Shown: piece after piece, positions 1 to 7,395 of the stretch | Layout: every line of letters begins with the position of its first letter | Position numbering within the stretch: the stretch's first letter is position 1 | From: Lachnospiraceae bacterium | Lineage (GTDB): Bacteria; Bacillota; Clostridia; Lachnospirales; Lachnospiraceae | Assembly: GCA_021199395.1 (NCBI GenBank) | Contig: JAJQIE010000180.1 | Coordinates: 1 to 9,778, forward strand | Direction: 5' to 3' | DNA length: 9,778 bases | Made by a program: the position numbers and the translations under genes | The notes under the pieces: generated by a model | Told to the model about the DNA's origin: nothing | Database searches by the model: none | The model's input: the letters and a program-made list of their open reading frames with translations, nothing else

Positions 1-1021
1 CATGATGAACCTCATACCAGTTTACACCGGCATTCACCAGAGAATAATAGCTTTCTTTTCCACGGATACGCATCTCCATGCCGATATTCCGCTTTACCAT
101 ATCCCGACCGCCAAAAATAATCTCCCGGATCGAAGTTATCCCGGCCCGTTCCATTGCGGCAAAGCAGGCTCCCTTGGAATAGAGATTCATGCCCTGATAC
201 GCGCGGCGGCGACAGCACAAAAACTGTATGGAGCGTACCGCCCAGCTTTTGTTGAAATAATCCCCCATCAGGTAGCTGACTGACACGGTACGGCGCTCAA
301 ACACCTTTTTAAGAAGCTCGAAAAATAGCCGATCCTTTTCTTTGTCCCAGTCCTCCTGTGAGCGCCCCGCGCGAACCTCATCGTTCATAGGCTGCCGCGC
401 GATCCGATCCACATGGGCGATCGCTGGCTTTGTCGAATAATCAATATGCAGGACATACCCCGCTATCGCTTCGTCTTCATATGTGATCAGCGCCACATCC
501 TGCATCCAGAGCTCTTTTTTCTGATTGACCGTATAGTAATAAAAAGACGAAAGATAATCCTGCACATAGATATGCTTCCGGTCTACGCCCAGCCGCAGCA
601 GAGCTCCCACAAGTACCTGATTCAGTTCCTCCGTCAGACGGCGAACCGTAATCATCACATGAAGAGTGGTATTCGAAGTCAGCAGCTTCAGATCCGCGAT
701 ACACTGGTTCAGATAGACCGCCAGCAGATCTTCCGGTTCGAATACCATATCCCCGCTTAGGATCGTCTCCCGGCGTTCAATTTTCCCATATACATCTGAG
801 ATCCGGTGAAGATCTCCGCTTTCGCCCTCGGTCGCGGGAGAGCCGTCCCAAAGGCTCCATGCCCCGTTTTCCTCCTGCCGCAGTCCGGTCGCAAACTGGC
901 GCGCATTTTCCTCCGCCCCGATCGTCACAGGTTCCCTGGACGATGAATGCCAGTAAGTCACCTGCGCATAGTCTGAATTCAGATCGATCCCCAGAATCAG
1001 TTCATTTGTAGCCTGTATCAT
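1..1021 (-). CDS. DUF5716-type, Hsp70/actin-like (ASKHA) protein, C-terminus beyond window
   Basis: The frame is open for 340 codons from ATG 1021 to the window edge, so the C-terminus is missing. An SD-like AAGGGTG ends 9 nt before the ATG. The gene begins 14 nt after the stop of the DUF5717-type gene, which implies one operon. Seen: residues 9-24 (ILGIDLNSDYAQVTYW) resemble the phosphate-1 strand-turn of actin/Hsp70-fold ATPases. Residues 121-160 (HVMITVRRL, then a helix and VDRKHIYVQDYLSSF) resemble the Hsp70 stretch that follows it. Residues 247-290 (VSYLMGDYF, then QGMNLYSKGAC) look like an adenosine-motif region. No clear DLGGG-type phosphate-2 motif is visible. Family knowledge: I recognise it as DUF5716, which commonly sits beside DUF5717 in Lachnospiraceae. 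There is no signal peptide or membrane segment, so it should be cytoplasmic. Inference: a nucleotide-dependent switch or chaperone-like partner of its neighbour. Function unknown. Confidence 0.85.
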   Translation of the reverse strand, partial: MIQATNELILGIDLNSDYAQVTYWHSSSREPVTIGAEENARQFATGLRQEENGAWSLWDGSPATEGESGDLHRISDVYGKIERRETILSGDMVFEPEDLLAVYLNQCIADLKLLTSNTTLHVMITVRRLTEELNQVLVGALLRLGVDRKHIYVQDYLSSFYYYTVNQKKELWMQDVALITYEDEAIAGYVLHIDYSTKPAIAHVDRIARQPMNDEVRAGRSQEDWDKEKDRLFFELLKKVFERRTVSVSYLMGDYFNKSWAVRSIQFLCCRRRAYQGMNLYSKGACFAAMERAGITSIREIIFGGRDMVKRNIGMEMRIRGKESYYSLVNAGVNWYEVHH

Positions 1022-1035
1022 AGTTTGCTTCACCC

Positions 1036-4000
1036 TTATACTAATGTAAACACTTCATCCGCAAGATATTCAAATGTCAGCCAGGAATCCAGCGCCTCCT
1101 CCGCCTCCGCTTCGTTTTTATCCTGTAAAGCGCGGCAAAATCGATTCAGCAGACCATACATTCCGGCAGCTTCATCCTCCTGCTCGGCTCTGAGCGTCCA
1201 TTTGCCGGAACAGATTTTATCCTGCCCATTGTCCTCAACAAAGCTGCACTCAATCTCCTCCCCGGCGAAAAGAGTAAATTCCCTCACAAAGATGCCCTCA
1301 AAGCAGTTCGGCACCACTTCCCTGACGTATCCGGCTTCCGCCGCAGGTTCCTCCGGGCAGCCCTGCTCCCGGCCCCCCTGCACCGGTACGCCTGCCACGG
1401 GCGTTTTCTGTGCATCCGGGACATCTGACTTTGTCTGCCCCCTGTACCTGTAAAAAATATATACGGTGCTCCCCGGATTACCGACATACTCCGCAAACAC
1501 ATGTCCCTGCATCTGCCACGGCTTCAGCAATTCCCGGTCAAAGCGTTTAAAGAAAGCGAACCGCATCCCTTTTGTATTAAATTCCTCAAGCATTTCTTCC
1601 GCAAATACGCGCTGGGTCTTTGTCAGAGACACAGCTCTCGCGTAATGCTGAAGAAGCGCCAGCCTGCATACCTCTTCCTGCTCCGAAATACGGTTCAGCC
1701 CGCTAAGACGCCTGTACTCATTTTCAATAAACAGGAACACGGAATCCGCCACCGGAAGTCCCTTTACAAAGTATTCCCAGGATTTCAGGTTCACATAGGC
1801 TCTGCAGAGCTTTTTCCGCCCCATCTTTTTCCAGTATGCTTCAAAGATCATTTCCGAGCCCTCTGTGCCGCGCCGTGTAAACAGCATCAGCATGAGGATT
1901 TTCTCTTCGAGCAGCATGGTGTCCAGCTCAAATTCACAGGCGGCTGTCCATACCTGCTTCATATCCTCCACGGAGCCCTCATAATAAAGGATCAGGTAAC
2001 GCAGCAGCTTATCATCGTATTTTCCATTCGCAAAGCACCAGTGGCAGAGGGACAGCAGCATCGCGTTCTCCTCAAATTCCAGCTCCAGAACCATACGGCT
2101 GCAAATGCGAACCAGCTGAAGCAGAGGAATATCCTCCGCGCCATAGGTATTCAGCAAAGCGAAGGCTTCTGTGCATCTGCCCTCCTCCGCAAGCAGGGTG
2201 ATCAGCGCTGCCTTATCCGCCAGGGCATACTCTTCACAGGAGATTCTTTCAAGAAATTCCGGAAGAGAATCCTCCCTCGGATGCGCCATATACCACGCAA
2301 GCACCACCCGGCGCAGCTCATCCCGAAAATCGGCAGAAATTTCTCCAAGCTCGCAGCCCGTGCAAAAATATGGGAGCAGCTTATCGTTCATGAGGTTTGC
2401 TTTCAGGCTCTCCACACAGAGGAAAACCACAAGCCCCGGATGATCGGGCGCTTTTTTTGCGCACCAGGCAAGCAGCTTTTCATCCTCGAATACCCGCTCC
2501 ATCCGACAGAAAACGGAAGCCTCATAGCGCTGTCCCTTTGCGTCCACCGCGAACACTGCTCCATCCGGATCATAAAGACGGATCTGGCATCTGCCATTTA
2601 CTAAATTTACAGTCTCTTCACCCGGCATACGCACAGAGCGCACTGCGATCTGACGGATCCCCGGACAGTCGCAGGTAATCTCATACGTAAACAGAAGCCG
2701 GATCAGTCTGTGCGCAAGCGGGACGGTAATCATGGCTTCCCGCAAAAATCCCCGGTAAAGCACAGCCAGGTCGTCTGAGATATGTCCGCTCTCCAGCTGT
2801 TCCATCACAAACCGCTCCATCGCCGACCGATGGTTGTGCCAGGTCTGAGGGTCACTCTCCCGGTTATCCAATATGCTCCGGTACAGAGCCGCTCGTCTGC
2901 GGTAATCGAGGGATGTGTCATATACGAAATACATACGGATGATCTGTGGAAGATCTCTGAAAACCACAGTCTCCATTGTCTGCATATAAGCTTCATAAAG
3001 CCCATTCATCCGGAAACCGTTTTCTACTCCCCGCGCATACCACTCAAAATATAAGCTGTCCTTTTTTTCACCGCGAATCAGAATCTGGCAGATGGCCTTT
3101 ACCAGATCGTCGGAGGGATAGAGACGCCAGCCATGTGTAAGGGTATCATACAGACGCTGGTCAAATACGGACTGGTGCATGGCCAGATTCGCCACCTGGC
3201 GGAGAATCTCCGCAGTCATCACCTTTTCCTCATCCGCAAAACGCAGTAAATGAAGCTCATATTCCCCAAGATGGCGCAATAAAAACGGATTCGCTTTCAG
3301 CGCCTGCCATGCTTCTACATAGAGAATCCGACTGCGGCAGCCGCTCCGGAACTGCTCCGCCACCGCTTCATAGCGCGAATCCGGAGCGTTTAAAAATTTT
3401 TCCTGGAGATACAGAAGAATCCACTGCAAAGGCCAGCTTGCCGGATTGCGGTAAAACTCCCTGCAGACCTCTTCCTCTACGCGGTCCACATAAGAAATCT
3501 CCTGATAAAAAAATGTCGTAATATAAAGATAGAAGCAATAGCGCTCCGGAGTATCGAGTCTCTCCTTTTGCGCTTCTATCTGTTCCAGCAGCCTGGAGGC
3601 TTTGTGCTTCTTGTCATCCGCAAAATACATCTGTACCAGAAAGAGATCTGCAAAAGGATCGTCCCCACCGGCTCGCTTATAGCTGTTTATCACACTGATG
3701 GAATGCTCGATCCAGGTCGGCAGATCCGTTTTCTGCAGGCGAAAACTGACGTACAGATTCTCCAGCTTTTTTATCATAATTTTCCGGATATGAGCCTGAT
3801 GATCTCTCCCCCACAGCGCTTTCTTTTTCGCGGTCAGCGAGATCAGCAGAGTCTGCCGGCCCGCAGTCAGCGTCAGTCTCGCGTAGTTGTTTCCCGCGTG
3901 CATCAGATTTGTATCCAGAATCAGATTCAGGTCAAAGGTGCTCCCCACAAAATCATCGGTCGTAAACTGCCAGCGCTCCGGGCGCACAAAAAGAGCGTCG

Positions 4001-4743
4001 GATTCCACCGATATCGTCTGAAACCCCCATGTGCTTTTTCTCAGGCGAACCGTTTCCTGCACCGGCTCGTTCAGCTCGCCATAATCCAGTTCAACAGCCG
4101 TCGGCTCTCCCGCATTTTCCGTATCCGTTCTGCGCGGCTTCCCGCCCTCAGGATTCTCTTTCACAAAAGAAAAAAGCAGAGCGTCCTTCTGCCCGGCTCC
4201 GACCAGGAATTCCTCCATGCCGCTGCAGCCCGCATCCGGAACACCCAGGCCCTCATAGAGCGCGAGAAGCTCCGGCTCTCCCTTTAACAATACCCGAAAT
4301 CCGGGCGACAGAAAATACCGGTACGCCCTCTGGTAATCTGCCTCAGCCAGCCGGGTAAACTCCGCGGGTGTCGAGAAGGGCAGCTTCTCCTCCTCCATCC
4401 CCGACGCCACGCTCACAGTATAAGGGATCTCATCCTCTCCGCAGTCGCTGCATACAACAATCCTGCCGCTGCTGACCGCCCCCGCTTTCAGGCCGCTGCA
4501 GTCAAATTGATAGTGGATCTCATTCGAAATACCATGAAACTCCACCGGGTCACAGATCATCCGCGCGTCAGAAGGATACAAAAATCCATGCACCCGCTGA
4601 CCGTCCGTTCCCTCCAGAAAAAGCTTTCCGCGAAGCACCGAACCGACGGACGCTTTCAGCTCCAGTTCGTCCGGCCTGGCCACAAGACGTCCCTGTTCGT
4701 ATTCAAATATTCCGTTTAATAATTGTTCAATTCGTCTTCTCAA
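1036..4743 (-). CDS. DUF5717-type large protein: Ig-like domains plus long helical-repeat region
   Basis: The protein has 1235 residues from the proposed TTG start. The frame stays open upstream to an ATG at 4824, but I chose TTG 4743: AGGTGG lies 6 nt before it, a good promoter lies between the two candidates, and the protein then opens MRRRIEQLLNGIFEYEQG, as I recall for the family. Layout: residues about 25-112 look like an Ig-like beta-sandwich (ELKASVGSVLRGKLFLEG, later FDCSGLKAGAVSSGRIVV). Residues about 232-305 look like a second one (LILDTNLMHAGNNYARLTL). About 325-1000 is helical and TPR-like, rich in aromatic/leucine helix pairs. About 1020-1235 is a beta-rich C-terminal region interrupted by a proline/glycine/glutamate-rich linker. 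No signal peptide or membrane helix is visible, so it is probably cytoplasmic. It is the first gene of an operon with the DUF5716-type gene. Inference: a scaffold for that ATPase-like partner. The biochemical role is unknown, and the domain labels rest on residue pattern only. Confidence 0.88.
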   Translation of the reverse strand: MRRRIEQLLNGIFEYEQGRLVARPDELELKASVGSVLRGKLFLEGTDGQRVHGFLYPSDARMICDPVEFHGISNEIHYQFDCSGLKAGAVSSGRIVVCSDCGEDEIPYTVSVASGMEEEKLPFSTPAEFTRLAEADYQRAYRYFLSPGFRVLLKGEPELLALYEGLGVPDAGCSGMEEFLVGAGQKDALLFSFVKENPEGGKPRRTDTENAGEPTAVELDYGELNEPVQETVRLRKSTWGFQTISVESDALFVRPERWQFTTDDFVGSTFDLNLILDTNLMHAGNNYARLTLTAGRQTLLISLTAKKKALWGRDHQAHIRKIMIKKLENLYVSFRLQKTDLPTWIEHSISVINSYKRAGGDDPFADLFLVQMYFADDKKHKASRLLEQIEAQKERLDTPERYCFYLYITTFFYQEISYVDRVEEEVCREFYRNPASWPLQWILLYLQEKFLNAPDSRYEAVAEQFRSGCRSRILYVEAWQALKANPFLLRHLGEYELHLLRFADEEKVMTAEILRQVANLAMHQSVFDQRLYDTLTHGWRLYPSDDLVKAICQILIRGEKKDSLYFEWYARGVENGFRMNGLYEAYMQTMETVVFRDLPQIIRMYFVYDTSLDYRRRAALYRSILDNRESDPQTWHNHRSAMERFVMEQLESGHISDDLAVLYRGFLREAMITVPLAHRLIRLLFTYEITCDCPGIRQIAVRSVRMPGEETVNLVNGRCQIRLYDPDGAVFAVDAKGQRYEASVFCRMERVFEDEKLLAWCAKKAPDHPGLVVFLCVESLKANLMNDKLLPYFCTGCELGEISADFRDELRRVVLAWYMAHPREDSLPEFLERISCEEYALADKAALITLLAEEGRCTEAFALLNTYGAEDIPLLQLVRICSRMVLELEFEENAMLLSLCHWCFANGKYDDKLLRYLILYYEGSVEDMKQVWTAACEFELDTMLLEEKILMLMLFTRRGTEGSEMIFEAYWKKMGRKKLCRAYVNLKSWEYFVKGLPVADSVFLFIENEYRRLSGLNRISEQEEVCRLALLQHYARAVSLTKTQRVFAEEMLEEFNTKGMRFAFFKRFDRELLKPWQMQGHVFAEYVGNPGSTVYIFYRYRGQTKSDVPDAQKTPVAGVPVQGGREQGCPEEPAAEAGYVREVVPNCFEGIFVREFTLFAGEEIECSFVEDNGQDKICSGKWTLRAEQEDEAAGMYGLLNRFCRALQDKNEAEAEEALDSWLTFEYLADEVFTLV

Positions 4744-4749
4744 CCTATT

Positions 4750-4755
4750 CCACCT
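4750..4755 (-). promoter_or_regulatory. Shine-Dalgarno AGGTGG that fixes a TTG start
   Basis: AGGTGG stands 6 nt before TTG 4743 of the DUF5717-type gene. It lies downstream of the predicted transcription start, whereas the upstream ATG at 4824 would not be on that transcript. Confidence 0.65.
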
Positions 4756-5038
4756 ATCCCAGAGTCTCAGCACATGGCTTCTTCCTACAGACCAGAATAG
4801 TATAGCACCGAATCCATTCTTCATGCAACCATTTCTCTTCCATCGCTGAAAAAGAAAAAGGGAAGCCGGAAGGATGCCATTGCAGGATCGTTGCCTTTGA
4901 CGACAGCCCCTTTTTGTTTAACAGTTTTTTGCAGGCAGCCGTATTTTTCTCCGGAGTATTCACCGTTAATTTTTTGTAGTTGCTCTTTCCGGCACAGGTA
5001 AACGCTTTGTCTCCGACCGTTTTGGATGTCAGCTTCAC
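4754..5038 (-). pseudogene. Remnant of a BspA-like LRR_5 surface protein (C-terminal piece)
   Basis: The frame from GTG 5038 reads KLTSKTVGDKAFTCAG, then NYKKLTVNTPEKNTAACKKL, then NKKGLSSKATI, over about 51 codons (5038-4886). This matches the usual ending of BspA-like leucine-rich (LRR_5/LRR_6) proteins of gut Firmicutes: a VGxKAF repeat, a short strand, then an AYKKLLKKKGL-type helix. No SD precedes GTG 5038, and a TGA lies in frame two codons upstream. After SSKATI the frame runs into an unrelated hydrophobic and basic tail that overlaps the next gene's promoter and stops at 4754. No signal peptide or repeat array is present. I read it as the decayed end of a secreted protein gene. A chance short ORF is possible, but the match to the family's ending is specific. 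Confidence 0.45.
4799..4828 (-). promoter_or_regulatory. Sigma-A-type promoter of the DUF5717/DUF5716 operon
   Basis: The -35 is TTGCAT (4828-4823), the spacer is 18 nt, and the -10 is TATACT (4804-4799) preceded by TGC, giving an extended -10 (TGCTATACT). The start of transcription should be near 4792, leaving a leader of about 50 nt before the TTG at 4743. The promoter is embedded in the open frame that continues from the upstream LRR remnant. Confidence 0.62.
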
Positions 5039-5249
5039 TGATTTTATCGTTCATCAGAAAGCTCTGGTGCCCCTGACCGACAGACGCATCCACGTAGCCC
5101 TCGTAGCCCGTGACAATATAAAGATCCCATTCGTCTCCTGTTCTTCCCTTATGCCTTCTTATGCATTGATAAATTTTCGTACTCTCCCTGTCTCAAACCG
5201 ATTCTGACGCGGTACCGGTCTGTGCCGGAGCAGCATAACACTATGTCCG
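5039..5249 (-). other. Apparently decayed coding sequence upstream of the LRR remnant
   Basis: No intact gene is visible. One frame is open from 5192 (after a TGA at 5195-5193) and reads GDEWDLYIVTGYEGYVDASV, then GQGHQSFLMND, which has a protein-like composition. It sits in a different frame from the LRR_5 tail, as expected if frameshifts broke one ancestral gene. Another frame begins ATG CAT AAG AAG GCA TAA after GGGAGAG (near 5175), a four-codon stub. I cannot assign a family. A transglutaminase-like ending (xxYFLxxD) crossed my mind but is too weak to claim. A promoter-like sequence lies just upstream. Positions 5279-5383 show nothing recognisable. Confidence 0.3.
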
Positions 5250-5278
5250 ATTTTAGCACGAAACATTCATAAATGCAA
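5250..5278 (-). promoter_or_regulatory. Sigma-A-type promoter in front of a decayed locus
   Basis: The -35 is TTGCAT (5278-5273), the spacer is 17 nt, and the -10 is TAAAAT (5255-5250) preceded by TGC (extended -10). Transcription would start near 5243 and enter the remnant at 5192-4754, where no intact gene is visible. It may be a relic promoter or may express a short RNA. Confidence 0.5.
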
Positions 5279-5383
5279 AACATAATAACTGTGATGGCAG
5301 GGTTGAATAAGAGGATGTGACCTGAAACAAGAGGATTGAAAGGACGAAAAAGATTCCTGCTCTGAGGAAAGAAAAGAATTTTA

Positions 5384-5435
5384 AAAGGCACTTATGCAAG
5401 CCTGTTGTGAACAATAAGACTGCATAAATGCCTTT
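5384..5435 (-). terminator. Hairpin terminator downstream of tRNA-Glu
   Basis: In the minus-strand RNA, AAAGGCATTTATGCA (5435-5421) pairs with TGCATAAGTGCCTTT (5398-5384): 15 bp with a single U-G wobble and a 22-nt loop, followed by TAAAATTCTTTTC. The odd pair is a wobble only on the minus strand (it is C-A on the plus strand), which agrees with selection for a minus-strand RNA. The U tract is broken and the loop is long, so efficiency is uncertain. Confidence 0.6.
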
Positions 5436-5445
5436 CAATAAAAAA

Positions 5446-5517
5446 TAGTCCCTAGGGGAATCGAACCCCTGTTTCCGCCGTGAGAGGGCGGCGTCTTAAC
5501 CGCTTGACCAAGGAACC
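5446..5517 (-). tRNA. tRNA-Glu, anticodon CTC
   Basis: A complete 72-nt cloverleaf can be read on the minus strand. The acceptor is GGTTCCT/AGGGACT (pairs 1-72 and 4-69 are G-U wobbles). The D arm is GTC/GAC around AAGCGGTTAA. The anticodon stem is CCGCC/GGCGG around the loop CTCTCAC, which places CTC at 5484-5482. The variable loop is short, the T arm is AGGGG/CCCCT around TTCGATT, and the discriminator is A. The tRNA therefore reads GAG codons. CCA is not encoded and must be added after transcription. It stands alone, with its own promoter and a downstream hairpin, and is not part of a tRNA cluster. Confidence 0.96.
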
Positions 5518-5527
5518 ATGCTTGAGT

Positions 5528-5556
5528 ATTATAACCTGACCTTCCCAAAATTGCAA
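5528..5556 (-). promoter_or_regulatory. Strong sigma-A-type promoter of the tRNA-Glu gene
   Basis: The -35 is TTGCAA (5556-5551), the spacer is 17 nt, and the -10 is a perfect TATAAT (5533-5528), 10 nt before the mature 5' end. The upstream side (about 5557-5585) is rich in A and T runs, like an UP element. The start near 5521 leaves a very short 5' leader. Confidence 0.85.
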
Positions 5557-5669
5557 GTGTTTTTTTCATTTTTTTGAATTTCGGAATTTGATGAAAAATA
5601 TGCCATTTTGTCAGATATTTTCAAGATACAGCATCCGTTTTCTGTTATTTTACAGTCCGGTCGAATGCC

Positions 5670-5727
5670 GACGCAGGCTATGCCATAAGGAATACCGGCT
5701 CATCCGTGGATTCCTTATGGCTGCGTC
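5670..5727. repeat. Bulged 18-bp palindrome downstream of the M32 gene
   Basis: GCCATAAGGAAT (5682-5693) and ATTCCTTATGGC (5710-5721) are perfectly complementary. After a 6-nt bulge (5676-5681) the stem continues with GACGCA (5670-5675) against TGCGTC (5722-5727). The loop is 16 nt. No U run follows on either strand, so it does not look like a standard intrinsic terminator. It shares the pattern ATTCCTTA…GC…TGCG (minus strand) with the palindrome at 9010-9061, which suggests one family of dispersed palindromes. The rest of 5518-5811 holds the tRNA promoter, the tandem repeat and no gene. Confidence 0.6.
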
Positions 5728-5772
5728 CATCTGCTGCCAATCCCGCTTTAAAAAGCAGCACTCTTTTTTACC

Positions 5773-5808
5773 CGCATAAACCCAGACAGGCGCATAAACC
5801 CAGACAGG
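5773..5808. repeat. Perfect 18-bp tandem duplication
   Basis: CGCATAAACCCAGACAGG occurs twice in a row (5773-5790 and 5791-5808) without a mismatch, ending 3 nt from the stop codon of the M32 gene (5814-5812). It is non-coding, in the 3' untranslated part of that transcript. Likely a slippage or short duplication event. Confidence 0.9.
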
Positions 5809-5811
5809 CTT

Positions 5812-7317
5812 TTACCGTTTAAAGCCATACAGTTCTGAGTATTTTCTGTTAAAATAATCCAGCAGCGGGCGGGCGGTGAGCTCCCGGCCACAGACGCGCT
5901 GTAATACTTCCGCGGATGTATAGAGACTTCCGTAGCGATGAATCTTTTTGTTCAGCCATTCGGTAATCTCACCGATGCGCCCCTCTTCGAGAATTGTATC
6001 TACGCTGCCCATCTCGTCTTCCAGTGCCTCAAGAAACATGCCATCGTACATGGAGCCGAGCAGATAGGAAGGAAAATATCCAAAGGAGCCGTCCGACCAG
6101 TGCATATCCTGAAGGATTCCCTCCCCGTCATTTTCCGGCCGGATACCGAGCAGCTCCTCCATCCAGTCATTCCAGAGCCGCGGAAGCTGATCGACCGGAA
6201 CATTTTCACGGAAGATTGCTTTTTCCATCTCGTAACGCAATATAATGTGCAGACAATAAGTCACCTCATCCGCCTCCGTACGGATCATGCTTGGGTGTAC
6301 ATCATTGATCGCGCGGCAGAAGGTATCCAGCGGAATCCTTCTGAACTGCGGCAAAAGCTCGCCGAGCCGGTCATAGATCGGCGTCCAGAAGCTGCGGCGG
6401 CGCCCCAGAATGTTTTCATAAAAACGCGACTGACTCTCATGAAGTCCCATCAGCTCCACTTTTTCAGCAGCGGTATTTTCGTAGGCCGGGTCAATACTCT
6501 GCCCGAAGATTGCATGTCCGCCCTCATGGATAGCGCTGAACATCGCGGAAAGCGGGTCGTCTTCTTTATAATGGTTCGTCACACGGACATCACCGATACA
6601 CAGATCCAGTGTAAACGGGTGCTCACTCTCGGCAGTCGCTCCTGCATCCGCGTCAAAGCCAATGTATCGGAGCAGCATGTCCTGCACCTTTTTCTGGGCA
6701 TTGATATCATAGCTCCCTTCAAGCGCGCGAAGATCCGGTTTCGGACTTTCCTCTATCTTTTTCAGCAGAGGAGGCAATTCCTCCTTCAGCTCGTCAAAAA
6801 CGCGGTCTATCGTAGCGCTATCCATTCCTTCCTCATATAATCCCAGCAGCACATCATAAGGATCCTCGTCCGGCTCCATATAATGCACATATTCCTTTGT
6901 CATGGAAATCACCTTCTCCAGATGCGGGGCAAATTCCGAAAAATCCGAGCTGCGTTTCGCTTTCTCCCATGCTTTTTCAGAACGTGTCTTCGCTTCTGTA
7001 TAGGAAGTGTAAAAATCCTCCGGGATGCGCTTAAAGCGCTCATAATCCCGCAGATAGCGTTTTACCGTAAGCTGCATCGCCGCGTCAAGCGTATCAAACT
7101 GCTCCGGTTCGGACAACTCTCTGAGCATTTCCCCAAGCTCATCCGAGGTGGAAAGCCGGAACTGCTCAGTCGAAAAATAATTGATCGCACCAACGCGCGT
7201 CTCCATGCCTTTTTCCGGTGCCATAGTATTCATATCCCAGTAAAGCAGAGAAAGCACATGCTCGTACTGGCGCATTTTGCCCAGATATGCTTTTAATTGA
7301 TCCAGTGTATGATTCAT
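5812..7317 (-). CDS. M32 family metallocarboxypeptidase (Taq carboxypeptidase type)
   Basis: The protein has 501 residues, the normal size for peptidase family M32 (zinc or cobalt carboxypeptidases that remove C-terminal residues from peptides in the cytoplasm). Visible motifs in order: HEGGH at 264-268 (HExxH metal site and catalytic Glu265), HESQSR at 293-298 (Glu294 as third metal ligand), IRTEADEVTY at 345-354, and GILQDMHW at 400-407. All are M32 hallmarks. There is no signal peptide. Start: ATG 7317 follows GAGGAGG by 5 nt. The frame is open further up (ATG 7392 and beyond), but those codons lie in or before the promoter, so they should not be translated. The downstream side lacks an obvious U-tract terminator. 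It follows the D-Ala-D-Ala carboxypeptidase by 170 nt with its own promoter, so joint function is not implied. Likely role: peptide turnover. Confidence 0.96.
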   Translation of the reverse strand: MNHTLDQLKAYLGKMRQYEHVLSLLYWDMNTMAPEKGMETRVGAINYFSTEQFRLSTSDELGEMLRELSEPEQFDTLDAAMQLTVKRYLRDYERFKRIPEDFYTSYTEAKTRSEKAWEKAKRSSDFSEFAPHLEKVISMTKEYVHYMEPDEDPYDVLLGLYEEGMDSATIDRVFDELKEELPPLLKKIEESPKPDLRALEGSYDINAQKKVQDMLLRYIGFDADAGATAESEHPFTLDLCIGDVRVTNHYKEDDPLSAMFSAIHEGGHAIFGQSIDPAYENTAAEKVELMGLHESQSRFYENILGRRRSFWTPIYDRLGELLPQFRRIPLDTFCRAINDVHPSMIRTEADEVTYCLHIILRYEMEKAIFRENVPVDQLPRLWNDWMEELLGIRPENDGEGILQDMHWSDGSFGYFPSYLLGSMYDGMFLEALEDEMGSVDTILEEGRIGEITEWLNKKIHRYGSLYTSAEVLQRVCGRELTARPLLDYFNRKYSELYGFKR

Positions 7318-7395
7318 AAAAACCTCCTCATTATCCGTAACAGGTAAAATTCCATAAAACCAGTATTGTTTAAAATCATCCGTATTATTCATGGA

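Noticed and set aside
1501..2604. A 367-codon open frame on the plus strand
   Set aside because: It lies wholly antisense to the DUF5717-type gene, has no SD or promoter, and its product has a low-complexity His/Gln/Pro/Ile-rich composition typical of a mirror frame.
3568..4287. A 239-codon plus-strand frame
   Set aside because: Antisense shadow of the same large gene, with no initiation signals and no recognisable domain.
5149..5438. Two minus-strand ORFs of 61 and 80 codons upstream of the decayed locus
   Set aside because: Both run through the promoter at 5250-5278, lack an SD and look like random A/T-rich translation.
5732..5768. Plus-strand terminator-like hairpin (TGCTGC…GCAGCA, then CTCTTTTTT)
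   Set aside because: The stem is 6 bp with a 17-nt loop, and there is no plus-strand gene to terminate.
5588..5779. A 63-codon plus-strand ORF in the gap between the tRNA and the M32 gene
   Set aside because: No SD or promoter in front, it runs through the palindrome at 5670-5727, and the product resembles no family I know.
5938..6840. A 300-codon plus-strand frame
   Set aside because: Antisense to the M32 peptidase gene, whose motifs (HEGGH, HESQ, IRTEADE) show that the minus strand is the coding one.
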